Shown here piece by piece: positions 11,169 to 19,574 of a stretch of DNA of 64,000 nucleotides (position 1 is the first letter of the stretch; every line of letters begins with the position of its first letter). Under the pieces are notes generated by a model. That model saw nothing but the letters and a program-made list of their open reading frames with translations, was not told where the DNA came from and ran no database searches. This DNA is from Myxococcota bacterium. GTDB taxonomy: Bacteria; Myxococcota_A; Bradymonadia; UBA7976; UBA1532. The stretch spans positions 1-64,000 of the forward strand of contig CAUJDF010000028.1 of NCBI GenBank assembly GCA_963169045.1, written 5' to 3'. The translations under genes were made by a program, and so were the position numbers.

Positions 11169-14100
11169 TCAGGCGCGGCGTCGGCGGCGGAGCAGGAAGA
11201 CGAGCGACAGGAGGAGCCAGGGCGCGGGGCCGGTGCCGCTCGTGGCACTGCAGCCGCAGCCGGCCGCATCGGGCGTCGAGGCGCCCGTCCCGGCGTCGCG
11301 GCGGCCGCCCGGAGGCGCTGCGTCCGGATCGACGGACGCGTCGCCGTCCGCCCCGGCGTCAGGGACGGCGCCGCCCGCGTCGGGGCCCACGCCACCGTCG
11401 CCGGGCTCGACGACGGGCTGCTCGTCGAGCGCGCACTGGGCGCGTCCGGCGGCGTCGAGCACGCAGATCTGCGCCGGCGGGCAACGCGTGGAGAGGCAGG
11501 GATCGTCGGCGCAGGCCCCGTCGATGCAGCGCATGCCCGCGTCGCACGGCACGCCCACGCAGGGATCGGGTACGCACGCGCCGTCGTCGCAACGCCGTCC
11601 ATCGCCGCATTCGACGCGCGCGCAGGGGTCGGGGACGCAGGAACCGTCCTCGCACGCGGCGTCCAGCGCGCAGCTCACGAGCGCGCAGCTCCCGACACAG
11701 GCGCCGGCTCGACAGAACTGGCCTTCGCCGCAGGCCACGCCCATGCAGGGATCGGCGACGCAGGCGCGGGCCTGGCAGATCTGACCGTCGGGGCAGCCGA
11801 GGGCGCGGCAGTCGTCGTCGACACAGGCCCCCCGATGGCAGACGCGACCCCCGTCGCACTGCACCTCGCGGCAGAGGTCCATGCAGGTGCCGTCGGTACA
11901 GACCTCGCCGGGGCCGCAGAGCGCGCACGGATCGACGCAGTAGCCGTCGCGACAGCGGCGCTCGCCGGGGCAGGCCCCGTCGTCGCAAGGCATCGCGCAG
12001 CCGCCGAGGCGGCACGCCTGCCCGTCGGGACAGACCGCGTCCTCGTCGGTCGTGCCATCGCAGTCCTCGTCGCGGCCGTCGCACGTCTCGGCGGGCAGCG
12101 GGCCGCAGCGCCCGCAGGCGTTGCGCTGGCCCTCGTCGATGCGCCCGTCGCAGTTGTCGTCCACCGCGTTGCAGCGCTCGTCCCCGGCGTCGGCCAGCGG
12201 GGCGCACATCGCCGACGGCGCGCACGCGCGGCGGCCCTCGGCGCACACGCCCGGCAGGCCGGTGGCGCACACCTCGCCGTCGCCCTCGTCGACCTCCCCA
12301 TCGCAGTCGTCGTCGGCCTGGTTGCAGCGCTCCTCCCCGTCGGGAGTGCAGCGCGGACAGGCGTCGCCCTCGTCGACGCGGCCGTCGCAGTCGTCGTCGG
12401 AGTCGTTGCAGCGCTCCGGCGCCGGCCGGTCGGGGCACGCCGCGCAGGCGAGGCCCTCGTCGGTGCGGCCGTCGCAGTCGTCGTCGTCGCCGTTGCAGCG
12501 CTCCGGCGCCTCGTCGGCGCAGGCCCCGCACACGCCCTCCTCGTCGACGCGGCCGTCGCAGTCGTCGTCGGCGGCGTTGCAGCGCTCCGGCGCGGCCTGG
12601 GCGGGGCACTGGGCGCAGGCGTCGCCCTCGTCGATCTGACCGTCGCAGTCGTTGTCGACGGCATCGCAGCGCTCGGGGAGCGGGCGCTCCGGGCAGCGGC
12701 CGCAGGCCTCGTCCTCGTCGATGGCGCCGTCGCAGTCGTCGTCGAGCCCGTTGCAGAGCTCGGGCGCCGGACGGTCCGGGCACGTCGTGCACGTCACGCC
12801 CTCGTCGGCCCGGCCGTCGCAGTCGTCGTCGCGGCCGTTGCAGCGCTCGGGCCGGCCGTCCGCGCACGCCCCGCACGCGTTGCCCTCGTCGGCGGCGCCG
12901 TCGCAGTCGTCGTCGACCGCGTTGCAGCGCTCGGGCACCGCGTTGCCGGGGCAGCCGGCGCAGGCGCCGTCGTCGTCCACCTGGCCGTCGCAGTCGTCGT
13001 CGTTGCCATTGCAGATCTCGGCCACCGGAGCGTCGGGGCAGCGGCCGCAGACGCCGTCCTCGTCGATCATGCCATCGCAGTCGTCGTCGACCGCGTTGCA
13101 CACCTCGGGGCGCGGGTTGCCCGGGCAGTTGCCGCCGCCGCACACGCCGCCCTCGTCGACCATGCCGTCGCAGTCGTCGTCGACCGCGTTGCAGATCTCG
13201 TCGCGCGGGTTGCCCGGGCAGTTGCCCCCGTTGCACGCGCCGCCCTCGTCGACCATGCCGTCGCAGTCGTCGTCGACCGCGTTGCAGATCTCGTCGCGCG
13301 GGTTGCCCGGGCAGTTGCCGCCGTTGCACGCGCCGCCCTCGTCGGCCATACCATCGCAGTCGTCGTCTGCGCCATTGCAGATCTCGTCGCGCGGATTGCC
13401 CGGGCAGTTGCCGCCGCCGCAGGCGCCGTCGTCGTCCACGCGGCCGTCACAGTCGTTGTCGAGGCCGTCGCAGATCTCGGCGGCGGCGTTCACCTCGGGC
13501 ACGCAGGCCATCATGCCGCGGGCGCACCGCTCGACGCCGCGGGCGCACACCCCCTCCTCGCCCGTCGCGCACTGGCCGCCGATGATGCCTTCGTCGACGC
13601 GGCCGTCGCAGTCGTCGTCGGCGCCGTTGCATGCCTCGTTGCGCGGCTCGCCCTCGCACACCTGGCACGCGTCGCCCACGCCGTTGCCGTCGGCGTCGGC
13701 CTGGTCCGCGTTCGACGCCTCGGGGCAGTTGTCGCAAGCGTCGCCCACGCCGTCGCCGTCGGCGTCGGCCTGCTCCGGATCGGCGCGGTCGCGGCACACG
13801 TCGCAGGCATCGCCGACGCCGTCGCCGTCGCGGTCGCGCTGCTCGGAGTCGCTGCGGGCGGGACAGACGTCGCACGGATCGCCGATGCCATCGGCGTCGC
13901 GGTCCGACTGGTCCGCGTTGGCGTCGATCGGACAGTTGTCACACGGATCGCCGGCGCCGTCGCCGTCGGCGTCGGGCAGATCGCGCTGCTGCCGGCAGGC
14001 GTCGCACGCCCCCGCCTCGTCGACGCGGCCGTCGCAGTCATCGTCGACCACGTTGCACAGTTCCTCGCGCGGGACGGCGTCCGGCTCGCACACGAAGCCG

Positions 14101-16583
14101 CCGCCCTCGCAGTGCGCCGTGCCCTGCGCGCACGCGCCCGGCAGGCCGGTGTCGCAGGCCTCGCCGTCGGGCGCGCCCTCGTCCGCCGTCCCATCGCAGT
14201 CGTCGTCGCTGCCGTTGCAGACCTCGGCGCCCATGTCGACACAGTCGCCGCAGGCGTCGCCGCGGCCGTCCCCGTCGGCGTCCTCCTGCTGCGGGTTGGC
14301 GGTGCCAGGGCAGTTGTCGCAGGCGTCGCCGACGCCGTCGCGGTCACCGTCCGCCTGGTCCGGGTTGATCCGCAGCTCGCAGTTGTCGCAGCCATCGCCG
14401 CGGCCGTCGCCGTCGCGGTCCGACTGGTCCGGATAGGGCGCGTCGGGGCAGCGGTCGCACACGTCGCCGAAGCGATCGCCGTCGCGGTCCGCCTGGTCCC
14501 CGTTGGGACGGTCCGGGCAGTTGTCGCACTCATCGCGGAAGCGATCGCCGTCGCTGTCGATCGCGTCCGGCGGATCGGGCTCGCTGCAGCTCGCGCACAC
14601 GTCGCCGGGCTGGCCGTCGCCGCGCTCGTCGGCGGTGCCGTCGCAGTCGTCGTCGATGCCATTGCAGCGCTCTTCCTTCGCCTGCTCGACCTGGACGCAC
14701 TCGTAACGTCCGTTGCGGCACTGCTCCTCGCCGCGGTTGCAGATGCCGGGCAGCCCGACCTGGCAGTCAAGCAACCCGCGAGGCACCTCCTCGTCCACGC
14801 GGCCGTCGCAGTCGTTGTCGAGGCCGTCGCAGCTCTCGCGGCGCGCGTTGCAGCGGTCGCACGCGTCGCCGATGCCATCGCCGTCGGCGTCGAACTGGTC
14901 CGGGTTGCGGTCGGCGGGGCAGTTGTCGCACGCGTCGCCGAGGCCATCGTTGTCGCGGTCGCCCTGCGCGGGATCGGGCACCTCCAGGCAGCGGTCGCAG
15001 GCGTCGCCGGCCCCGTCGCGGTCGCTGTCGGCCTGGTCGCGGTTCTGGACCGCCACGCAGTTGTCGCACGCGTCGCCGAGGCCGTCGCCGTCGCTATCGC
15101 CCTGACCGGGGTTCGGCGCGCCGACGCAGTTGTCACAGACGTCGCCCTTGCCGTCCTGGTCCTGGTCGGCCTGCGCCTGGTTCGGGATGTTCGGGCAGTT
15201 GTCGCACTGGTCGAAGGCGCCGTCCCGGTCGGGGTCGTTGCCCACCTCGCCGGGGGCCGGCTGGCAGCGCGCGCAGGCATCGCCGCGCCCGTCGCCGTCC
15301 GCGTCGGCCTGGTCCGGGTTGGGATGCCGCGGACAGTTGTCCTCGCCGTCGCACACCCCGTCGTCGTCGCCGTCGACGCAGCCGCCGCCCACCGAGCGCT
15401 CGAGGACGAGCAGCGCGTACGCCTGGGACGAGAAGTTGTTCCAGCGGGCCTGGCCAGCGAAGTAGCCATCCCCCTGCTGCAGGCCGATCAGGAAGTAGGC
15501 GTAGTCGAAGTACCAGCGGGCGGGCTCGTGGGGGCTCGCGTAGTAGCCGGCCCCCTCGGCGCCGTGGACCCGGATGCGCGCCGCCGCCGCCGGGTCGATG
15601 TGCACCTGGCGCGCGCCGAAGCCCGGCGCCTGGCCGGACGGAAGCGTGCCCAGCTCGGCCGTGGACAGGTTGCCCGCTGCCGGCGCGATCGCCGCGTCCT
15701 CGAGGTAGGTGTAGGCCTTCGCCGAGGACCACATGTAATAGAAGTAGGAGTGGGGCCAGCCATTGTTGGCGGCCGCGGTGCTGCCGTACGAGTAGCGGTT
15801 GCGCAGCCAACGCAGGTAGCCCTGCACCGAGGCGTCGTTGATGTTGCCGCCGCCGATGATCTGGGCCCAGAGGCCCGACGCGGTCTGCTGGTACGAGGGC
15901 TCGGAGCCGACGCGGTAGCCGTGGCCGCGCTCGCTCGCGTGCAGGCCACCCGCCCGGGCGTTGCGCGCGTAGCCGGCCCGGCAGGCCGCCGCCGCCGCGT
16001 CGAGGCGCTGGGCGCGCGCGTCGTCGCGGAAGTTCGGGTTCACGAAGACGCCGCGCGCCGCGGCGAGGCCGGCCATCACCAGCTGGGTCGTCGACGAGTC
16101 CGCGCAGCTGCCGTCGTGGTAGCACCAGTAGCCATGCCCGCCCTGGTTCGCGGCGGCGCGGTCGAAGGCCGCCCGGAGCGCGCGCAGGGCGCCCGCCTGG
16201 TCGGGACCGCCGGTGCGGAGGTACACGGCGAGCGCCATCATGTCGCCGCCGTCGCGGTAGGCGTAGAAGCCGGCGCCCGGCGCCCGGTTGATGATGTAAC
16301 CCATCACCCGGTCCAGGCGCGCCTTGTCGGCGGGCAGGGCGTTCCGGTAGCCGACGGGCTCGGCGCGCTGATCGGCGCTCTGGCGCTTCTCGAGCAGCGC
16401 CAGTGCGGTGAGGCCGGCGGCGTCACCGGCGGCGCTGGGGTTGTTGAACGCGCCCTGCCGGTCCAGCCAGCCGAGGCCGAGGTCGATCGACCTTGCCACG
16501 TCGCGGCTGAAGTTGGTCTCGACGGCGGCGGCCGGCAGCGCCAGCAGCAGGGCGAGCGCGCCGATCAGCGGGCGTAGCGACAT
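11169..16583 (-). CDS. giant secreted MopE / thrombospondin-3 repeat protein with MYXO-CTERM signal
   Basis: The 1,804-residue protein has a Sec signal peptide (LIGALALLLALPAAA). Residues about 25-395 form an alpha/alpha-toroid domain like terpene cyclase or prenyltransferase repeats (GLTALALLEKR, GGDMMALAVYL, SSTTQLVMAGLAAA, QQTASGLWAQ). From about 400, 18 calcium-binding thrombospondin type-3 units (DxDGDGxGDxCDNC) alternate with, and then give way to, 21 MopE-like metal-binding motifs (ERCNxxDDDCDGxxDEG). A cysteine-rich tail of CPDGQxC units spans about 1510-1715. After a Pro/Asp/Ala linker, the C-terminus GCGC plus a hydrophobic helix and six basic residues is a MYXO-CTERM signal, known to be a myxosortase substrate. 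The start is supported by GGAGGAG. I infer a cell-surface, calcium-rich protein; whether the toroid domain is enzymatic is unknown. Confidence 0.9.
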   Translation of the reverse strand: MSLRPLIGALALLLALPAAAVETNFSRDVARSIDLGLGWLDRQGAFNNPSAAGDAAGLTALALLEKRQSADQRAEPVGYRNALPADKARLDRVMGYIINRAPGAGFYAYRDGGDMMALAVYLRTGGPDQAGALRALRAAFDRAAANQGGHGYWCYHDGSCADSSTTQLVMAGLAAARGVFVNPNFRDDARAQRLDAAAAACRAGYARNARAGGLHASERGHGYRVGSEPSYQQTASGLWAQIIGGGNINDASVQGYLRWLRNRYSYGSTAAANNGWPHSYFYYMWSSAKAYTYLEDAAIAPAAGNLSTAELGTLPSGQAPGFGARQVHIDPAAAARIRVHGAEGAGYYASPHEPARWYFDYAYFLIGLQQGDGYFAGQARWNNFSSQAYALLVLERSVGGGCVDGDDDGVCDGEDNCPRHPNPDQADADGDGRGDACARCQPAPGEVGNDPDRDGAFDQCDNCPNIPNQAQADQDQDGKGDVCDNCVGAPNPGQGDSDGDGLGDACDNCVAVQNRDQADSDRDGAGDACDRCLEVPDPAQGDRDNDGLGDACDNCPADRNPDQFDADGDGIGDACDRCNARRESCDGLDNDCDGRVDEEVPRGLLDCQVGLPGICNRGEEQCRNGRYECVQVEQAKEERCNGIDDDCDGTADERGDGQPGDVCASCSEPDPPDAIDSDGDRFRDECDNCPDRPNGDQADRDGDRFGDVCDRCPDAPYPDQSDRDGDGRGDGCDNCELRINPDQADGDRDGVGDACDNCPGTANPQQEDADGDGRGDACGDCVDMGAEVCNGSDDDCDGTADEGAPDGEACDTGLPGACAQGTAHCEGGGFVCEPDAVPREELCNVVDDDCDGRVDEAGACDACRQQRDLPDADGDGAGDPCDNCPIDANADQSDRDADGIGDPCDVCPARSDSEQRDRDGDGVGDACDVCRDRADPEQADADGDGVGDACDNCPEASNADQADADGNGVGDACQVCEGEPRNEACNGADDDCDGRVDEGIIGGQCATGEEGVCARGVERCARGMMACVPEVNAAAEICDGLDNDCDGRVDDDGACGGGNCPGNPRDEICNGADDDCDGMADEGGACNGGNCPGNPRDEICNAVDDDCDGMVDEGGACNGGNCPGNPRDEICNAVDDDCDGMVDEGGVCGGGNCPGNPRPEVCNAVDDDCDGMIDEDGVCGRCPDAPVAEICNGNDDDCDGQVDDDGACAGCPGNAVPERCNAVDDDCDGAADEGNACGACADGRPERCNGRDDDCDGRADEGVTCTTCPDRPAPELCNGLDDDCDGAIDEDEACGRCPERPLPERCDAVDNDCDGQIDEGDACAQCPAQAAPERCNAADDDCDGRVDEEGVCGACADEAPERCNGDDDDCDGRTDEGLACAACPDRPAPERCNDSDDDCDGRVDEGDACPRCTPDGEERCNQADDDCDGEVDEGDGEVCATGLPGVCAEGRRACAPSAMCAPLADAGDERCNAVDDNCDGRIDEGQRNACGRCGPLPAETCDGRDEDCDGTTDEDAVCPDGQACRLGGCAMPCDDGACPGERRCRDGYCVDPCALCGPGEVCTDGTCMDLCREVQCDGGRVCHRGACVDDDCRALGCPDGQICQARACVADPCMGVACGEGQFCRAGACVGSCALVSCALDAACEDGSCVPDPCARVECGDGRRCDDGACVPDPCVGVPCDAGMRCIDGACADDPCLSTRCPPAQICVLDAAGRAQCALDEQPVVEPGDGGVGPDAGGAVPDAGADGDASVDPDAAPPGGRRDAGTGASTPDAAGCGCSATSGTGPAPWLLLSLVFLLRRRRRA
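13111..13389 (-). repeat. three near-identical 93-bp tandem repeats in the MopE region
   Basis: Units 13111-13203, 13204-13296 and 13297-13389 each encode 31 residues with the core GNCPGNPRDEICN, DDDCDGM and DEGG. They are far more alike at the DNA level than the surrounding MopE units, which indicates recent tandem duplication or gene conversion. A fourth, more diverged unit follows. Confidence 0.85.
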
Positions 16584-16609
16584 GGGACTCCTCCGGGGTG
16601 GACCGCCCC

Positions 16610-17851
16610 TCACCACCAGCCCCCGACGGGCGGGGCGGGCGTGGGCGCGGGCGGGGCGGCCAGGGCGTCGGGCAGGTGCTCCACGTAGCCGGAAAGGGGC
16701 ACCGTGCCCGCCTCGCCCGCGTGGGGACCGACGATGTACGTGCGTTCCTTCGGGATGCCGGCGGCGGCGTAGGCCTCGATGTCGGTCGTCGCGTTGCCGT
16801 ACGCGGCGAAGAACTCGAGGCCGGCTTCGTCCTGCAGACGGCGCAGGAACTCGGCCTTGTAGCGCGCCACGCCGTCGCTCGTCGGCAGCGTCTGGCCGAG
16901 CGTGTCGGTCAGGTGCACGACCCCCGGCGGGAAGCCGTGGTCGACGAGCCACTGCTCGGACATGCGTCGCAGGAGGTCGGGCCGCCCGGTCAGGTAGACG
17001 ACGAGGTAGCCGCGGTCGGCCCAGGCCTGCGCCACGGCGGGCGCCCCGGCATACATCTCCGGCACGTGCTCGCCGCGGAAGACCTCGGCCAGCAGCTCGA
17101 GGACCAGCTGCAGGTCGCCCGTCGTCAACGTGCCGTCGATGTCGAAGACCACCGCCCGCGTCTCCGGGCGCACCACCGCGAGGCGGAAGGCGGCGAGCGA
17201 GTGGTCGCCGCGCACCAGCATCCGGACGGGGTGCCAACCGAACGGCAGCGCCTCGGGCACCGCGAAGAATACGCGGCCGCCGTCGTCGGCGACGCCGAAG
17301 CGATCGCCGAACTCGCCGTCCTCGCTCGTCGTGTCCAAGCCGAGCGATTGCCAGGCGCCGCACGGGGCGTCGGTCTGGGTGAAGACCTCGACGTCCTCGT
17401 CCTTGAGGTCCTTGTCGGCGAGGCCATAAGCGAACTTGCCGATCAGCAGCTGGGGATCGCCCTCGAGGGCGACGACGTCCTGGCCGCGGTGGTTGGCCGC
17501 CCCCTGCGCGGTGGCCAGCACAGCGGCCAGGTCGTGCCGCCAGGCGAGGCGAGGGCCGGGCGGGACGAAGGCGTTCGGCTCGTCGCAGCCCGCGTCGGCG
17601 GGGACGGCGGCGTCGGCGGGGACGGCGGCGTCGACGGCGAGCGCGGCGTCGGCGAGCGCGGCGTCGGCATGGCCCATGTCGAACGGCGCGCCGACATCGA
17701 CCTCGTCGGCAGGGTCGTCGCCCTTGCCGGTGTGCCCGGCGTCCGGCCCGGCGTCCGGCCCGGCGTCCGCGAAGGCGCCGGCCTCCGCGGCGACCCCTTC
17801 GCAGGCGGCGAGCGCGCCGGCCATCAGCAGCAGCAAGAAGCTCCGGATCAA
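16610..17851 (-). CDS. lipoprotein with lipin-like (LNS2) HAD phosphatase domain
   Basis: Translation starts at a TTG at 17851 behind GGGGGAGG. The signal peptide ends in LAAC with Cys17 as lipid site, followed by a long PDAG/ADAA linker to about residue 90. Residues about 95-230 look like an Ig-like beta domain (VEVFTQTDAPCGAWQSLG). Residues 232-390 form a HAD domain resembling the LNS2 region of lipins: VVFDIDGT (Asp237 and Asp239 catalytic), YLTGRPD (Thr288), Lys332 and GNATTDIEAY (Asp357). Lipins dephosphorylate phosphatidic acid; a surface-attached lipid or phosphoester phosphatase is the inference. It lies 26 bp upstream of the MYXO-CTERM gene. Confidence 0.85.
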   Translation of the reverse strand: MIRSFLLLLMAGALAACEGVAAEAGAFADAGPDAGPDAGHTGKGDDPADEVDVGAPFDMGHADAALADAALAVDAAVPADAAVPADAGCDEPNAFVPPGPRLAWRHDLAAVLATAQGAANHRGQDVVALEGDPQLLIGKFAYGLADKDLKDEDVEVFTQTDAPCGAWQSLGLDTTSEDGEFGDRFGVADDGGRVFFAVPEALPFGWHPVRMLVRGDHSLAAFRLAVVRPETRAVVFDIDGTLTTGDLQLVLELLAEVFRGEHVPEMYAGAPAVAQAWADRGYLVVYLTGRPDLLRRMSEQWLVDHGFPPGVVHLTDTLGQTLPTSDGVARYKAEFLRRLQDEAGLEFFAAYGNATTDIEAYAAAGIPKERTYIVGPHAGEAGTVPLSGYVEHLPDALAAPPAPTPAPPVGGWW

Positions 17852-17910
17852 GGAGGACCTCCCCCGCAGCGAGGGTATGAGACAGCCTTGCCCGGGAGCA
17901 ACCGGCGCGT

Positions 17911-19239
17911 TCAGGTCATCGCGCGTCGCCCGCCGAGCGCGCGCAGGCCCCAGGCGACGAGCAGCACGCCCATGCCCAGGAGCGGGTACCAGGCGCCCTC
18001 CTCGCCGAGCAGCGCGCTGCGCACCATCACCGCCGCCGCCAGCGCGCCGGAGAGCGGGAAGAGCGCCGGCAGCCACGGGTAGCCGGTCGCGCGATAGGGC
18101 CGCGGCGCGTCGGGCTCCCGCCACCGCAGGACGTACAGCGCGCCCACCGTGAGCGCGCCGGTGAGGATCATGGCCAGGCTCGACAACGACACGAGCTGGT
18201 CGAAGGAGCCGGTGGAGACGAGCGCGATGCTCCAGGCGGCCTGCAGCCACAGGGCCCGCACCGGCGCCCCGCTTCGGCCGAGCCGGGCCGCGCCGCCCCA
18301 GAAGGCGCCGTCCCGGGCCATCGCCCACACGATGCGCGCCCCCGCGCAGATGGACGCGTTGATGGCCGCGACGATCGCCGCCAGCGTCAGCCGTGCCGCC
18401 GGTCCGCCGAGCCGCTCGGCGGTGGCCGTGCCCGCGTCGCCCGTGGCGGCCACGCCGTCCAGCCCGAGCACGCCGACGAAGCCGAGCAGCATGAGCACGT
18501 ACAGCGCCGTGATCACGGCGACGCCGCCGAGGAGCGCGCGCGGCAGAATCCGAGCCGGATCGCGCACTTCTCCCGCGACGTAGGTCACGTTGTTCCAGCC
18601 GGCGTAGGCGAAGTACACGCCCATATAGGCGACGGCCACGCCGCCCGCGGTGGGCGCCGCCGCCGCCGCCGGCGCCCCCGACGCGCCGCCGCGTGCCAGC
18701 GCGTATACCGCCAGCGCCATGACGATCGCCACCGACGCGCACGTGAGCAGCGACTGCAGGCGGCCGGACACCCGCGCGCCGGCGGCGTTCACCGCGGTCA
18801 GCGCGAGGATCAGCGCGACGGCGCCCACTTGCGCCGCCGTGACGCTGCCGAAGAGCACCGTGCCGCCGAGGTCGATCCCGGTGAGCGTCGAGAGCTGGAA
18901 GCTCCAGAGGCCCGCGGCCATCGCGGCGATCGAGCCGCAGAAGATGGCCGCGAAGAGGACCCAGCCGCCCGCGAACGACAGCGCGGGACCGAAGGCGCGC
19001 CGCAGGTAGGCGTAGTCGCCGCCGGCCTGCGGCATCATGCCGCCGAGCTCGGCATAGGCCACGGCGCCGGCCAGCGCGAACACGCCGCCCGCGACCCAGA
19101 GGCCGAGGAAGCCGGCGAGCCCGCCCGCGGCGCGGGCGACGCCCGGCGGCGAGAGGTAGATGCCCACGCCGAGCATCGACCCGGCGACGAGCGCCCACGC
19201 GGGCACCAGCCCGAGGACGCGCCGCGCCTCGCCGCTCAA
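17911..19239 (-). CDS. APC-superfamily amino acid permease
   Basis: The 442-residue protein has about twelve membrane helices and the APC helix-1 motif GSMLGVGIYLSPPGVA, with the broken helix needed for substrate binding. YAELGGMMPQAGGDYAYLRRAFGP and YFAYAGWNNVTYVAGEVRDP also match amino acid/polyamine exchangers of the LAT or basic amino acid type. It probably imports or exchanges an amino acid at the inner membrane. Translation begins at a TTG that overlaps the stop codon of the upstream lipoprotein gene (ATTGA), with GAGGAG ahead of it, so translation is likely coupled. Confidence 0.88.
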   Translation of the reverse strand: MSGEARRVLGLVPAWALVAGSMLGVGIYLSPPGVARAAGGLAGFLGLWVAGGVFALAGAVAYAELGGMMPQAGGDYAYLRRAFGPALSFAGGWVLFAAIFCGSIAAMAAGLWSFQLSTLTGIDLGGTVLFGSVTAAQVGAVALILALTAVNAAGARVSGRLQSLLTCASVAIVMALAVYALARGGASGAPAAAAAPTAGGVAVAYMGVYFAYAGWNNVTYVAGEVRDPARILPRALLGGVAVITALYVLMLLGFVGVLGLDGVAATGDAGTATAERLGGPAARLTLAAIVAAINASICAGARIVWAMARDGAFWGGAARLGRSGAPVRALWLQAAWSIALVSTGSFDQLVSLSSLAMILTGALTVGALYVLRWREPDAPRPYRATGYPWLPALFPLSGALAAAVMVRSALLGEEGAWYPLLGMGVLLVAWGLRALGGRRAMT

Positions 19240-19574
19240 TCGATCGGCTCCTCGGGCAGGAGCTCGCCCGAGCGCTCCTGGTAGCGCGTGAACGCCGGCG
19301 CCGCCATCGCCGCCATCAAGCCAAAGACGAAGGCCATCGTCAGCGCGTCGCCGCCGCTCAGCTCGAGGCGCGCCCGGCGTCCGTGGCGCGTCGCCGGATG
19401 CTCGGCGGCGAGCGTCAGCATCTTGTCGCGCCAGGCGAGCTCGTCGCCGTCGAACCGCGCCGCGAGCGCCTCGTCGAAGAGCTGCCGCGCCTCCGTCTCG
19501 TCGTTGCGCACGCCGCCCGCGGACCCGCCGCAGCCGGCCACCGACAGCGCGCACATCAGCACCACGCGACGCAT
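19236..19574 (-). CDS. small lipoprotein with pilin-like C-terminal helix
   Basis: The 112-residue product begins with a lipoprotein signal (VVLMCALSVAGC, Cys15). It has a helical middle part rich in Ala, Asp and Arg (about 25-70). Near the C-terminus is a hydrophobic stretch, MAFVFGLMAAMAAPAFTRYQ, that resembles the alpha-1 helix of type IV pilins (AAIAIPAFxxYQ), but placed at the wrong end. The ATG at 19574 shares one base with the upstream stop (TGATG) and its own stop overlaps the permease start, so it sits in the middle of a coupled three-gene operon. Function unknown. Confidence 0.75.
   Translation of the reverse strand: MRRVVLMCALSVAGCGGSAGGVRNDETEARQLFDEALAARFDGDELAWRDKMLTLAAEHPATRHGRRARLELSGGDALTMAFVFGLMAAMAAPAFTRYQERSGELLPEEPID

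Noticed and set aside
11359-14850. Periodic spaced repeats that might be read as a CRISPR array
   Set aside because: Repeat units are contiguous, of uneven length, in frame with a protein and have no unique spacers of constant length. They encode MopE and thrombospondin-3 units.
9792-16577. Very long open frame (over 2,200 codons) on the plus strand
   Set aside because: It lies antisense to the MYXO-CTERM gene and to the ClC gene. Its product is Val/Ala/Asp low complexity, which arises from the GC-rich repeats of the real genes. The minus-strand proteins have clear domains.
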